DNA of 64,000 nucleotides from Natronomonas marina (GCF_024298905.1 NZ_CP101154.1:3374932-3438931); one strand, 5' to 3'; positions 44,032-53,091 are shown, counted from the stretch's first letter. Numbers and translations: made by a program. The notes: generated from the sequence alone by a model not told the origin.

Positions 44032-44331
44032 TCAGGCCTCGGTCGCCGACCTGACCGGTCCCTCGCTGTGGTCCGCGGCCCGGACGACGAACTCACGGAA
44101 GGGGAGCCGTTCGTCCCAGGTCCGGAGCCGTGCGCGGTAGGCGCTGGCGGTCTCGGCCGCCTCAAGGGCCGCCTCCCGGTCGCGGAACCGCAACGTCTCG
44201 GCCGGGAACGGTCGTCCGCCGGTCCGGGCGCAGACGAGGTAGTACCGGCCCGACGGGTCCGCGAGGGCCTCGAGGCGACGCCTGATGTCCGCGAGCGTGC
44301 GTCCGGCCGTCGTGTCGGGCCGATCACTCAT
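44032..44331 (-). CDS. Haloarchaeal protein of unknown function (DUF7552-like)
   Basis: A 99-residue soluble protein. TLADIRRRLEALADPSGRYY, LVCARTGGRPFPAETLRF and EAALEAAETASAYRARLR, then DERLPFREFVV. This resembles a haloarchaeal family I recall as DUF7552, associated with regulators, but without proof. The ATG at 44331 overlaps the upstream stop (ATGA), so it is coupled to the 56-residue gene before it. Both lie downstream of an iron-box-like palindrome (44618-44635), which suggests an iron-linked role. Confidence 0.75.
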   Translation of the reverse strand: MSDRPDTTAGRTLADIRRRLEALADPSGRYYLVCARTGGRPFPAETLRFRDREAALEAAETASAYRARLRTWDERLPFREFVVRAADHSEGPVRSATEA

Positions 44332-44498
44332 CGTCGGACGTCCACCGGTCGTTCGGCGGCGATAAACGGTGCTCCCTCGTCCGCCAGCGCGATGCCGCCA
44401 CAGTCGTCTCGGTAGACCGTCCACGCCGGGAGTTCCGGGATGCCGTGGTCGGCCGGGTCACCGAACCGATGGGCGAGGACCCACTCGCGGGCCCGCAT
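44328..44498 (-). CDS. 56-residue protein, first gene of a tiny iron-box operon
   Basis: A small frame: MRAREWVLAHRFGDPADHG, then PELPAWTVYRDDCGGIALAD, ending FIAAERPVDVRR. The composition is protein-like in this frame only, and the stop overlaps the next start. The tail pattern, a strand followed by GIALAD and RPVxVRR, recurs in small haloarchaeal proteins as I recall. No cysteine pair for metal binding. A leader of about 100 nt precedes the ATG at 44498. Function unknown. Confidence 0.68.
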   Translation of the reverse strand: MRAREWVLAHRFGDPADHGIPELPAWTVYRDDCGGIALADEGAPFIAAERPVDVRR

Positions 44499-44617
44499 CT
44501 ACGCCACCCCTGTCCCGTCGTTCCTCGCGGAGAGTCGACGACTGCGGGGCCGCGACCCGCGCTTCGGGTCGCCTCGCCGCGTCGGTGCACCACACGCCAC
44601 GGTCTCCGTCGCCATGG
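44499..44617 (-). other. Leader between iron box and the 44498 start; possible basic micro-ORF
   Basis: In the same frame as the next gene, a reading frame from ATG 44615 or GTG 44600 encodes 38 or 33 residues (ACGAPTRRGDPKRGSRPRSR and on), stopping at TAG 44501-44499 exactly before the ATG at 44498. The basic composition is unlike haloarchaeal proteins. I take it for untranslated leader, though a leaderless start at GTG 44600 is geometrically possible. The rest up to pcn (44636-44742) holds nothing else recognised. Confidence 0.35.
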
Positions 44618-44635
44618 TTTTAGGCTAGCCTAAAA
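44618..44635. promoter_or_regulatory. DtxR/Idr-type iron box
   Basis: TTTTAGGCTAGCCTAAAA is a perfect 18-bp palindrome. It follows the TTAGG...CCTAA plan of DtxR-family sites, known in haloarchaea for the Idr iron regulators. For leftward transcription the right half overlaps the TATA position, so binding would repress the 44498 operon. Its twin is at 55388-55405. Confidence 0.7.
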
Positions 44636-44742
44636 ATTGATAGCCTTTTCGGTTCCTGCGCCGAGCGATGGCGGAGTGGGAACTGAAAACGGGTGGACGG
44701 AAGCGGTCGTGCCGTCGGAGCAATCGAGGAAGAGGGGGGTGT

Positions 44743-45486
44743 TCAGTCGCTCTGGATGCGCGGCGCCAGCATGTAGGTGACGTGACCGTCGCCCTCGGCG
44801 AAGCCGAAGTGCATCTTGACGGGGAACTCCTCGCCGAGTTCCATCGTCACCTCGGCGTCCTTCGGGATGGCCTTGTTCATGTCCTTGAGGTAGTCCAGCG
44901 AGAACAGCGAGCGGGCCTCGCCGGCGGTGAGGTCGATGAGGTCCTCGCGGCCGAGTTCGAGGTGGACGTCGTCGGTGTCGCCCTCGGCGTCGACGTAGAA
45001 CTCCTCGTCGTCGGGGTCGACGCCCAGCGCGATGTGGTCGCTCACCATGTCGGCGGCCGTCACGGCGCGGGCGATGTCGCGCCCCTCGATGACGATCTCG
45101 GCCGACAGGTCGAGTTCCGGCAGGTCCGGCTCCTGGCGGATGGAGTCGGGGTCGATGAGCGCCAGCGTGTACTCCAGGCCGTCCAGCGAGATGTGGAGCT
45201 TCCGGGTTTCCTCGTCGAGTTCGAGGTGGACGAGCTGGTCGGAGTCGGCCATACCGACGATGTCCTCCAGACGGTCGAGGTTGACGCCGATGACGCCGCC
45301 GTCGGTCTCGTAGGACTCGAAGGCCTCGGCCGACAGCTCCAGGTCGACCATCCCCACGTTTGCCGGGTCGACCGCGCGGATCGTGAGGCCCTCCTCCTCG
45401 AGGCGTATCTTGCACTCGTCGACCAGCACGCTCACGGAGTCGAGCGCAGCCCCGAGCGTGTCCGCACTCACGATAGCGTTGAACAT
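44743..45486 (-). CDS. pcn: DNA polymerase sliding clamp (PCNA)
   Basis: A 247-residue clamp. [56 protein letters not shown] and the terminal [13 protein letters not shown] are diagnostic of archaeal/eukaryotic PCNA; the acidic surface is strong, as in halophiles. It encircles DNA as a homotrimer and binds PIP-box proteins. It is a single gene with its own promoter region; the neighbouring downstream element is the iron box on the other side of its 3' end. Confidence 0.96.
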   Translation of the reverse strand: MFNAIVSADTLGAALDSVSVLVDECKIRLEEEGLTIRAVDPANVGMVDLELSAEAFESYETDGGVIGVNLDRLEDIVGMADSDQLVHLELDEETRKLHISLDGLEYTLALIDPDSIRQEPDLPELDLSAEIVIEGRDIARAVTAADMVSDHIALGVDPDDEEFYVDAEGDTDDVHLELGREDLIDLTAGEARSLFSLDYLKDMNKAIPKDAEVTMELGEEFPVKMHFGFAEGDGHVTYMLAPRIQSD

Positions 45487-45637
45487 GGACGGTGGTTCTG
45501 TCCGCCGGTTTAAAAAATCTCTCTTGTACGTGTGCGGGCGCGAGGCCGTCTACAGGACCCGACGGCCGCTCTCTCGACGGACGCTATCGGGTCCGAACGA
45601 CGGCGCGACGGGACGCGAACCGACGCTCGGACGAGTC

Positions 45638-45883
45638 TCAGATACCGCTGCTCGAGTGGGAGCCGCCGCCACCGCCGTTGCGACCGAGCAACACGTAGAG
45701 GACGAGTCCGAGGAGCGGGGCCAGAAAGACGACCACGGCCCACAGGAAGGCGGGGTGCTCGCTGTTCTTTTGGGCGTCCTTGTAGACCCAGACGGCGAGA
45801 CCGATGAATATCGCCAGGAACACGAGCCAGATTACCAAGACGAGTCCGGCACCGCCGTTCTGCAAGGGGAGGGCTGGAATCAT
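45638..45883 (-). CDS. Small membrane protein (PLDc_N-like)
   Basis: An 81-residue protein with two membrane helices (VLVIWLVFLAIFIGLAVWVY and FLWAVVVFLAPLLGLVLYVL) and a glycine- and serine-rich tail. WVYKDAQKNSEHPAFLWA between the helices is the PLDc_N (phospholipase D/nuclease N-terminal) membrane-anchor pattern, found as a stand-alone protein. Function unknown. It is 55 nt downstream of the E2 gene, same direction. Confidence 0.75.
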   Translation of the reverse strand: MIPALPLQNGGAGLVLVIWLVFLAIFIGLAVWVYKDAQKNSEHPAFLWAVVVFLAPLLGLVLYVLLGRNGGGGGSHSSSGI

Positions 45884-45938
45884 GCATGGGGCCGTTCCCC
45901 CAGGAGTTACAAAACGATTTCGTTCGTCGTCCGAACGA

Positions 45939-47546
45939 TCACTCGAGCAACAGCAACTCGGGCGTCTCGAGGTACTCCTTGACGGTGTTGACGAACTGCG
46001 CAGCGTCGGCGCCGTCGATGACCCGGTGGTCGATGGACAGCGACAGGGTCATCACCTTCCTCGCCTCCACCTCTTTGCTCACGGCGTCGCCGTTCGCACC
46101 GTCCGAGGCGCCTTGCGCCTCGCGCTCGACGACCCACGGCCGCTCCTCGATGGCGCCCAGTCCGAGGATGGCCGTCTCGGGGTAGTTGATGATCGGCGTG
46201 GCGTACTCGCCGCCGATGGCACCGAAGTTCGTGATGGTGAAGGTACCGCCCTGCATGTCCTCGCGGGCGATGGAACGCTCCCGCGCGCTCTCGACGAGGT
46301 CCCGCATCTCGTCGGCGATTTCGAGCATCCCCTTCCGGTCTGCGCCCTTCACGACCGGGACCATCAGGCCCGCGTCGGTCGCCGTCGCCACGCCGATGTT
46401 GTAGTCGCCCCGGACGAGGATCTCCTCGTCGTCCTCGTCGAGTTGGGAGTTGAGGATGGGGTGTTCCTTCAGCGCGGCGACGACGGCCTTGACGACGAAC
46501 GGCATGTAGGTCAGTTTCGTGCCGCGCTCCTCGGCGCGCTCCTTCAGTCGGCCGCGGGCCTCCACCAGCCCCGTGACGTCGACCTGGTCGTGGTGGGTGA
46601 CGTGCGGTGCGGTGAACTTCGAGCGCTCCATCTGCTGGCCGATGGTGCGGCGGACGCCCCGGTAGGGGATGCGTTCGTCCTCGCCGGCAGCCTCCACGGC
46701 GGCGGACTCGCCGCCCGCCGAGACGGCCTCGGCGTCGGCGGCCTGGGCCCGCTGCTGGGCCTCGGCGTACTGCTGGACCTGCGCCTCGGTGACGAAGGCC
46801 TCGCCGTCCTTCCGCTCGTCGGTCGGCACGGCGTCGAGGTCGACGCCCTCCTCCTCGGCGAGTTTCCGGGTGGCTGGCGCCGCCAGCGTGCGGTCGCGGT
46901 CGGCGGATTCGGCCGGCGTCGCGCCGTCGGCGTCCGTCGGCGTCGTCGCCGCCGCGTCGCCCTCGTCGTCGACCCGCCGGGTCGCCGACTCGACCGCCTG
47001 CCCGTCGCCGGACTCGTCGGCTTCGCCGGCCGCGCCGCCGCTCTCGGCGGCCGCCCGGACGTCCGCCTCGGTCACGCGGCCGCCGGGGCCGCTGCCCTCG
47101 ACGCTCCCGATGTCGACGCCGAGTTCGCGGGCGACCCGCCGAGCGGAGGGCGCCGCGAAGACGCGGCCCTCCGTCTCGCTCACGTCGCCGGCGTCGGCCG
47201 TCTCCGCGGGCTCGGCCTCGGTGGTCGCGTCGCCGGCCTCGCCCGCGTCGGCCGCCTCGTCGGCAGCCGCCGCCTCGGCATCAGTGGGTTCCTCCTGAAC
47301 CGCCTCGCCCTCCACGTCGAACGTGATGATGACGTTTCCGACCGGCACCATCTCGCCCGCCTCGGCGAGTATCTCGCGGACGGTGCCGTTGACCGGCGCC
47401 GGCACCTCCACGACCGCCTTGTCCGTCTCCACCTCGGCGACGGGCTGGTCCTCTTTGACCGTATCACCCGGTTCGACGAGCCAGTCGACTATCTCCGCCT
47501 CGGTGAGCCCCTCGCCCACGTCGGGAAGTTTGAACTCGCGTACCAT
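45939..47546 (-). CDS. 2-oxoacid dehydrogenase E2 (dihydrolipoyl acyltransferase)
   Basis: A 535-residue E2. The lipoyl domain has Lys43 in VETDKAVVEVPAP. Two peripheral-subunit-binding-like domains follow: APSARRVARELGVDIGSVEG near residue 133 and APATRKLAEEEGVDLDAVP near 220, separated by acidic linkers. The catalytic domain ends SLSIDHRVIDGADAAQFV with the HxxxDG site. A palindrome-encoded insert (REAQGASDGANGDAVSKE) sits before the EARKVM strand. Role: acyl transfer to CoA in a pyruvate or branched-chain oxoacid complex. The gene follows E1-beta by 3 nt. Confidence 0.93.
   Translation of the reverse strand: MVREFKLPDVGEGLTEAEIVDWLVEPGDTVKEDQPVAEVETDKAVVEVPAPVNGTVREILAEAGEMVPVGNVIITFDVEGEAVQEEPTDAEAAAADEAADAGEAGDATTEAEPAETADAGDVSETEGRVFAAPSARRVARELGVDIGSVEGSGPGGRVTEADVRAAAESGGAAGEADESGDGQAVESATRRVDDEGDAAATTPTDADGATPAESADRDRTLAAPATRKLAEEEGVDLDAVPTDERKDGEAFVTEAQVQQYAEAQQRAQAADAEAVSAGGESAAVEAAGEDERIPYRGVRRTIGQQMERSKFTAPHVTHHDQVDVTGLVEARGRLKERAEERGTKLTYMPFVVKAVVAALKEHPILNSQLDEDDEEILVRGDYNIGVATATDAGLMVPVVKGADRKGMLEIADEMRDLVESARERSIAREDMQGGTFTITNFGAIGGEYATPIINYPETAILGLGAIEERPWVVEREAQGASDGANGDAVSKEVEARKVMTLSLSIDHRVIDGADAAQFVNTVKEYLETPELLLLE
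46104..46122. repeat. Palindrome inside the E2 gene
   Basis: CGAGGCGC (46104-46111), spacer CTT, GCGCCTCG (46115-46122): a perfect 8-bp stem coding for the extra peptide in E2. It resembles the IS left-end stem CGAGGC/GCCTCG. Confidence 0.7.
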
Positions 47547-47549
47547 GGG

Positions 47550-48551
47550 TCAGGCGTCGGCCACCTCCCGGATGGCGTCTTCGATGCGTGCGTCCTCGGG
47601 CATGTAGTAGTCCTCCAGGGCGTACAGCGGGTACGGCACGTCGAAGCCGGTCACCCGCTCGACGGGCGCCTCCTGGTAGTACAGCGCCTCCTCCTGGATG
47701 GTGGCGGTGATTTCGCCCGCGAGGCCGCCCGTCTTGGGCGCCTCGTGGACGACGACCGCCCGGCCGGTCTTCTTGAACGACTCGACGATTGTCTCGGTGT
47801 CCATCGGCTTCAGCGTCCGGAGGTCGATTACCTCCGCGTCGATGCCCTCCTCGGCCATCGACTCGGCGGCCTCCAGCGAGGGCCGGGTCATCGCACCCCA
47901 GGTGAACACCGAGACGTCCGACCCCTCCCGGCGGACCGCCGCCTCGCCCAACTCGACCGTGTAGGGATCGTCGGGTACCTCCTCCCGGAAGGCCCGGTAG
48001 ATGAGCTTCGGTTCGAGGAAGACGACCGGGTCCGGATTGCGGATGGAGGCGGCGAGCAGTCCCTTCGCGTCGTAGGGCGTCGACGGGATGACGACCTGCA
48101 GGCCCGCCTCGTGGGTGTAGAAGGCCTCCTTGGACTCGGAGTGGTGCTCCGGGGCGCGGATGCCGCCGCCGTAGGGCGCCCGGATGACCATCGGCAGCGT
48201 GAACCGACCGCGCGAGCGGGTCCGAAAGCGGGCCGCGTGGGAGACTATCTGGTCGAATCCGGGGTACATGAACCCCGAGAACTGCAGTTCGGGCACCGGG
48301 CGCAGTCCGTAGGCCGCCATGCCGACGGCGGTTCCGAGGATGCCTGCCTCCGCAAGCGGCGTGTCGATGACGCGCTCGTCGCCGAACTCCTCGTAGAGAC
48401 CCTCGGTCGCCCGGAAGACGCCGCCGTTCTTGCCGACGTCCTCGCCCATCACGAGGACGTCCTCGTCGCGCTGCATCTCTCCTTTCAGTCCGTCGCGGAC
48501 GGCCTGTACGAGCGTCAGGTTCTGGGTTTCCGCCTGCTGTTCCGTGCTCAT
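47550..48551 (-). CDS. 2-oxoacid dehydrogenase E1 beta subunit
   Basis: A 333-residue protein. [57 protein letters not shown] and [17 protein letters not shown] give the transketolase-like pyrimidine-binding fold of E1-beta, and [17 protein letters not shown] the C-terminal domain. It forms the thiamine-diphosphate enzyme with the alpha subunit upstream. The ATG at 48551 overlaps the alpha stop (ATGA). In haloarchaea such complexes occur although pyruvate oxidation is mainly ferredoxin-dependent, and their substrates are often branched-chain oxoacids. Confidence 0.93.
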   Translation of the reverse strand: MSTEQQAETQNLTLVQAVRDGLKGEMQRDEDVLVMGEDVGKNGGVFRATEGLYEEFGDERVIDTPLAEAGILGTAVGMAAYGLRPVPELQFSGFMYPGFDQIVSHAARFRTRSRGRFTLPMVIRAPYGGGIRAPEHHSESKEAFYTHEAGLQVVIPSTPYDAKGLLAASIRNPDPVVFLEPKLIYRAFREEVPDDPYTVELGEAAVRREGSDVSVFTWGAMTRPSLEAAESMAEEGIDAEVIDLRTLKPMDTETIVESFKKTGRAVVVHEAPKTGGLAGEITATIQEEALYYQEAPVERVTGFDVPYPLYALEDYYMPEDARIEDAIREVADA

Positions 48552-49675
48552 TCTAGTAGCTCCTCGTCGCCGTGGCGTTCTCGGAGCGCCTCGAGGTACT
48601 GCTGCTGTTCCCGAAGGCGCTCGGGCATCTCCTCGTAGACGTACTCGAACATCTCCGCGGGGTCGGGCCGTTCGATGCCCTCGGCGGTGTCGATGGCGTC
48701 GGCCACCTCGTCGGTGACCGACTGCTCGATGGCGTCGATCCGTTCGTCGTCGAGGACCCCCTGGTTCCGCAGGTAGTTCTCCAGGCGGGGGATGGGGTCC
48801 TTGGCCTTCCAGCGTTCGACCTCCTCTTCCTCGCGGTACACCGAGGGGTCGTCGGCGGTCGTGTGGGCGCCGAACCGGTACTGGACGGCCTCGATGAGCG
48901 TCGGCCGCGTCGCCCGTCCGGGCGCGTCGTCGGCCGCCGGACCGGGGTTCTTCGCCTTCTCGAGGGCCTCGCGGGTGACCTTGTAGACCGCGAGGGGGTC
49001 CATCCCGTCGACCTGGACGCCCTCGAAGCCGTAGGCGTGGGCCTTCTGGGCCAGCGTCTCCGAGGCCGACTGCCGCTCGCGGGGCACCGAGATGGCCCAC
49101 TGGTTGTTGTTACAGAAGAAGACCGTCGGCGTGTCGAAGACGCCCGCGAAGTTCAGTCCCTCGTGGAAGTCGCCCTCCGAGGTCGCGCCGTCGCCGAAGT
49201 AGCAGATGAACGCCTCCTCGTCGTTACCCTTCAGCTTCGAGGCCCAGGCCGCACCCGTCGCGTGCGGAATCTGAGAGGCGATGGGGACCGCCACGGGGAA
49301 GATGTTCAACCCCTCGAGGCTGTTGCCGCGCTCGTCGCCCATCCAGTAGCGGAGCGTCTCGTGCAGTTCCAGACCCCGGACGTAGGCGGCGCCGTGCTCC
49401 CGATAGCTCGGCACCATCCAGTCGTCGGCGTCGAGGGCCGCGGCGCTGCCGACCTGTGCGCCCTCCTGGCCAGACAGCGGCGGATAGGTCCCCATCCGCC
49501 CCTGTCGCTGGAGGCTGACGGCCCGCTCGTCGAAGTGGCGGGCGAGCCGCATCTGACGGTACATCTCGATCAACTCCTCGTCGTCGAGGTCGGGGACATC
49601 GGCCCCGTCGACGACACGTCCGTCCTCGTCGAGTACCTGCACTCGGTCGCGGGGGTCTCGCTGCAGCGTACTCAT
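48548..49675 (-). CDS. 2-oxoacid dehydrogenase E1 alpha subunit
   Basis: A 375-residue protein. [36 protein letters not shown] and the thiamine-diphosphate motif [18 protein letters not shown] ending [11 protein letters not shown] identify it. [15 protein letters not shown] is the conserved phosphorylation-loop region. The unusual [20 protein letters not shown] stretch is a short loop. It is the first gene of the operon, with AT-rich DNA and TTTACGTAAA at 49724-49733 upstream. No E3 (lipoamide dehydrogenase) follows E2 in this window. Confidence 0.93.
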   Translation of the reverse strand: MSTLQRDPRDRVQVLDEDGRVVDGADVPDLDDEELIEMYRQMRLARHFDERAVSLQRQGRMGTYPPLSGQEGAQVGSAAALDADDWMVPSYREHGAAYVRGLELHETLRYWMGDERGNSLEGLNIFPVAVPIASQIPHATGAAWASKLKGNDEEAFICYFGDGATSEGDFHEGLNFAGVFDTPTVFFCNNNQWAISVPRERQSASETLAQKAHAYGFEGVQVDGMDPLAVYKVTREALEKAKNPGPAADDAPGRATRPTLIEAVQYRFGAHTTADDPSVYREEEEVERWKAKDPIPRLENYLRNQGVLDDERIDAIEQSVTDEVADAIDTAEGIERPDPAEMFEYVYEEMPERLREQQQYLEALRERHGDEELLE

Positions 49676-49723
49676 GACTCCCTCCGTCGCATAGAGAGAC
49701 TGTCCGAGGCCGGCGGCATAGTG

Positions 49724-49733
49724 TTTACGTAAA
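49724..49733. promoter_or_regulatory. TTTACGTAAA palindrome in the E1-E2 promoter
   Basis: A perfect 10-bp palindrome about 50 nt before the E1-alpha ATG, flanked by AAATTTG. It may be the TATA region or an operator for a dimeric regulator; neither is shown by the sequence alone. Confidence 0.4.
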
Positions 49734-49829
49734 ATTTGCCACGTTCGGCGGCGGCGGTAGATCGCCATCCGTCGGCTCGGGGCGACTCCGAGGTCGGCGG
49801 CGGCCCGACGCCGACACGACGGGAGCGGC

Positions 49830-50039
49830 CTACGCCATCTCCTCGAGGTCGACGCCGGGACCGATGAGGTACCGACCCGGTGCGTCCCGGTCGTAGAGCA
49901 TCGTCCCCTGACCGGTCCGGCAGGTGCCGACGCTCCCCTCGAGGTAGCGCGGGTCACGGGGCGTATCGGCCCACGACTCGGGGAGTTGCTCCTCGATACT
50001 ACCCGCCCCACCCGCCTCGAACCGGTCGTTGGAGTCCAT
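49830..50039 (-). CDS. 69-residue hypothetical protein
   Basis: [20 protein letters not shown], then [19 protein letters not shown] and [20 protein letters not shown]. Composition is haloarchaeal (acidic, few basic residues) in this frame only. One cysteine, no hydrophobic segment. The strand MLYDRDAP resembles small haloarchaeal proteins with a YDxDxP turn, but I cannot assign a family. It stands alone between E1-alpha and the CinA-like gene; 50040-50201 holds no other feature I can see. Confidence 0.6.
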   Translation of the reverse strand: MDSNDRFEAGGAGSIEEQLPESWADTPRDPRYLEGSVGTCRTGQGTMLYDRDAPGRYLIGPGVDLEEMA

Positions 50040-50201
50040 CGTGGTTTCGCCTCGTGGTACGATCGCACACCGACGGGGAAAGGTATTGTGACAGACGTTT
50101 CCAAACGTCGCGGGAGCCGCGTCGCGTCTCGCTACGTTCCGTCGGGCGTGTCCCGCCGACCGCTGTCGAGACCGGACGCGTCGAGGCGTTCTCCTGGGCT
50201 G

Positions 50202-50921
50202 CTACGGCTCCTGGGCGAGCGTCACGTTCTCGGCGAGCCACGCCGTCGCCTCCTCCAGCGTCGCGGCGTCGTCGCCGGTGACCTTCAGGCGGTTGTGGCC
50301 GGCCCCCCGGTCGGGGTAACAGCCGACCTTCACGTCGAAGCGCGTCTGTACCTCGTCGAGACGTTCGACGAGGTTCGCCTCCGGCTCTTCGGTGTAGAGC
50401 GTCCGAAAGCGGGCCGTCCCGTCGAACTCCCCCTCGACCGCCTCGAACATCCGCTTCATCTCCGACGGAATCCCGGGGAGGACGTAGACGTTCTCCAGAA
50501 CGCATCCCGGTGAGAGCCCCGCGTGATTGATCAGCGGCCGGGCGCCCTCCGGCAGCAGCGCCTCCTTTTCGGCGTCGACCTCCAGGTCGGGGTACTCGCC
50601 CGCGATGGCCGCAAGCGTCCGCTCGACGTCGGCGCGCGCGAGGTCGTTCTCCGTCATCGGGCGGTCGAACGCCGCCGCGACGGCCTCCATCGTCACGTCG
50701 TCCGGCGTCCGACCCAGCCCGCCGGTGACGACGACGGCGTCGAAGGCGTCGCTGTACTCGGCGGTGGCCTCGGCGATCACGGCACGGTCGTCGGGTACGG
50801 TCAACACCCGCCGGACCGTCGCCCCCCGCTCGGTGAGTTCCCGCGCCAGCCAGGTCGCGTTCGTGTTCTCCGTGTCGCCGTCGAGTAGCTCGTCGCCGAC
50901 CGTGAGCAGCGCCGCGTCCAT
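50202..50921 (-). CDS. CinA-like molybdopterin-binding-fold protein
   Basis: A 239-residue protein. MDAALLTVGDELLDGDTENT, WLARELTERGATVRRVLTV and VVVTGGLGRTPDDVTMEAVA are the MoCF/CinA N-terminal fold; PGCVLENVYVLPGIPSEMKR is the end of that domain. The C-terminal nicotinamide-nucleotide amidase domain of bacterial CinA is missing, as in many archaea. Possibly an ADP-ribose or FAD-type pyrophosphatase. It is a single gene with about 160 nt on each side. Confidence 0.88.
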   Translation of the reverse strand: MDAALLTVGDELLDGDTENTNATWLARELTERGATVRRVLTVPDDRAVIAEATAEYSDAFDAVVVTGGLGRTPDDVTMEAVAAAFDRPMTENDLARADVERTLAAIAGEYPDLEVDAEKEALLPEGARPLINHAGLSPGCVLENVYVLPGIPSEMKRMFEAVEGEFDGTARFRTLYTEEPEANLVERLDEVQTRFDVKVGCYPDRGAGHNRLKVTGDDAATLEEATAWLAENVTLAQEP

Positions 50922-51038
50922 GGCCGTGCTTCGGCGATCACGACAGTTAGGCTTTCGCTGTCGGGGGGCGTGCGTCGCCTGCGAGGTCCGGGGCCGAAAC
51001 GGTGCGACTCCGGCGCTGACCGGCCGAACGGAACGGTC

Positions 51039-53090
51039 CTATCCCGACCGCCGCTCCGTCTCGACGTCGACGAAGGAGGGGTAGTCGGTGTCGGGCACGT
51101 AGGCGTCGTCACAGACCGTCGCGCCGACGCAGACCTGCCGCTCGGGCGGCCAGACGACCTCGATTTCGCCAGTACGGGGCCGCACCAGCACCTCGAGTTC
51201 GTAGTAGACGGTGCCGCCCTGCGGCCCGACGACGGTCACCCGGAGTTCGGCGTCGGTCGGGCCGTCGATCGGAACCGTGGCGTTGCCCGCCGCCAACGCC
51301 GAGGGCGTCAGCCGCCAGTCGACGGCCAGCGACTCGCCGTCGACCGACCGGGTCGTGCGGGCTTCCTCGTCGCCGGCGTCGACGGCGACGGTGGCGCTGG
51401 TCGACCCCGCCGGCGCGCCGACCGTCGTCCGCGCGCGAAACTCGTCGGTCCGGACCCGCTCGGCCGACTGCAGCGTCGACTGGATCTCGTCGGCCGGGTC
51501 CGGCGTCCACGTCCCGCGGTAGCGGAACCGGTGTGGCGTCCGGTCCGGGTAGGTGTCGAGGACGGCCCAGGTCGTCTCGGCGTCGCGGTCCAAGGCGTAG
51601 ACGGTGCGGCCGTCGAAGCCGGGGTCGTTCCGGAGCGGCTGGAACGGGTGGTTCATCCACGGGCCGTACGCCGGCGGGAGCAGGACGACGGCGTCGTCGG
51701 GCGGTCGCGGCTCGAAGGGCGCGTAGGCCTGCTCGTAGTTGTCGGTGTAGGCGGCGTTCCGCTCGACCGGCTGGTCGAAGGCGGCGACGGCCGCGCCCCC
51801 GACCACCGGCGCCGAGACTGCGAGCGCCGCGACGGCGACGGCACGGCGCTGGGTCGTCGAGAGCCCCTCGACCGCCCGGAGCGCCCGGACCGCGCGGGCG
51901 ACGGCGTGGCCGCCGAAGACCGACAGCGGCAACAGCAACGCGAAGTGATAGAAGGGACCGAAACTGGCGAGCAGGCCGTCCCGGGGGTCCGTCGGTGTCG
52001 CCAACAGGTTGGCGTTGCCCCAGAAGTAGAGGTTGCCGACGGCGACACTGACGACGAGGCCGACGAGCACGGCCCGGAACTGTCGGTCCGACAGCCACGT
52101 CCCGGTGGTACCGCCGGACGCGCCGGCGGTCCGCTCCGGCGCCGACCGCGCGAGAACCACGCCGACGGCCGCGAGCGCGGTCCCGAGGGCGCCGAGCGGC
52201 CCCCACCGGGTCGCCAGGTACCACAGCACATAGGCGTTGGACTCCAGCGCCCGCGCAGGGGTGTAGACCATCTCGTGGTTCAGGATGCGGCGCTGGCCGA
52301 ACCCGAGGCCGTCCAGCGGCGCGAACGCCTGGTAGGGAAAGAGCAGGGGGTCGCCGGTCACGACCGCATTGTACCCGAGTGTGACGCCGACCCACGCGAG
52401 GCCGACCGCGACCAGCGCCGCGTACGGTCGGACCGCACGCTCCCGTTCGGTCGCCAGCACCCACAGCGAGTGGACGGCGAAGGGGGCGGCGAACAGCACG
52501 GCGGTGTAGGGCCGCGCGAAGAAGGCGACGCCGCTGGCGAGGCCGGCGGCGGCCGCCCACCGGACCGACCGCACCCGACAGGCCCGGACGTACGCCGCCG
52601 CGAACGCGAGGTTCAGGCAGAACGTCGTCGCGTACGGGAGGAACGACGCCGAGGTCATCAGGAACATCGGTGCCGTCAGCAGGAGGCCGCCGGCCGCCAG
52701 CCCGGTCGGTCGGTCGAAGGCCCACCGGCCGAGCGTGACGACGAGGGCGGCGCTCGCGGCGGCGACGGCGGCGAGCGAGAGCCGCGGTTCGCCGAGCGCC
52801 ATGCCGACGGCGAAGACGGCCGGCGGGACGGGACTGTACTTCGAGTACAGCCCGCGGTCGCTCTCGACGAAGAACCACGGCCGGAACGGGCCGTCGACGG
52901 GCGGCCGCAGGAACAGTTGCCCGTCCAGGAGCATCGCGGCCTGCTGGAGATACACCCCCTCGTCGTGGTTGACTGAGAGGTACGGGAAGAGTACGAGCGC
53001 GACCGCGAGGACGACGCCGCCGGCGACGGCGGCGACGGCGAGCGTCGGCCACCGGCGTCGGAGCCGCGTCCGAAGCTCGCCCGCCCGCAT
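51039..53090 (-). CDS. GT39-like membrane glycosyltransferase
   Basis: A 683-residue protein. An N-terminal membrane helix is followed by SVNHDEGVYLQQAAMLLDG, which has the DE pair in the first extracellular loop typical of lipid-phosphosugar-dependent GT39/ArnT enzymes. About eleven further helices reach residue 420, and a beta-rich extracellular domain of about 260 residues ends the protein. It probably transfers sugar from a dolichol carrier to a surface acceptor. The ATG at 53090 is 1 nt after the Fe(III)-binding-protein gene, so it shares the iron-boxed operon. Confidence 0.8.
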   Translation of the reverse strand: MRAGELRTRLRRRWPTLAVAAVAGGVVLAVALVLFPYLSVNHDEGVYLQQAAMLLDGQLFLRPPVDGPFRPWFFVESDRGLYSKYSPVPPAVFAVGMALGEPRLSLAAVAAASAALVVTLGRWAFDRPTGLAAGGLLLTAPMFLMTSASFLPYATTFCLNLAFAAAYVRACRVRSVRWAAAAGLASGVAFFARPYTAVLFAAPFAVHSLWVLATERERAVRPYAALVAVGLAWVGVTLGYNAVVTGDPLLFPYQAFAPLDGLGFGQRRILNHEMVYTPARALESNAYVLWYLATRWGPLGALGTALAAVGVVLARSAPERTAGASGGTTGTWLSDRQFRAVLVGLVVSVAVGNLYFWGNANLLATPTDPRDGLLASFGPFYHFALLLPLSVFGGHAVARAVRALRAVEGLSTTQRRAVAVAALAVSAPVVGGAAVAAFDQPVERNAAYTDNYEQAYAPFEPRPPDDAVVLLPPAYGPWMNHPFQPLRNDPGFDGRTVYALDRDAETTWAVLDTYPDRTPHRFRYRGTWTPDPADEIQSTLQSAERVRTDEFRARTTVGAPAGSTSATVAVDAGDEEARTTRSVDGESLAVDWRLTPSALAAGNATVPIDGPTDAELRVTVVGPQGGTVYYELEVLVRPRTGEIEVVWPPERQVCVGATVCDDAYVPDTDYPSFVDVETERRSG

Positions 53091-53091
53091 C

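Noticed and set aside
44499-44501. TAG read as pyrrolysine joining the two frames
   Set aside because: Nothing suggests pyrrolysine use in haloarchaea, and the next codon is a good ATG start; a normal stop is simpler.
45804-48638. A 944-residue plus-strand frame opposite the E1-E2 operon
   Set aside because: It is antisense to clearly recognisable E2 and E1-beta genes, and its sequence has no domain and an implausible composition.
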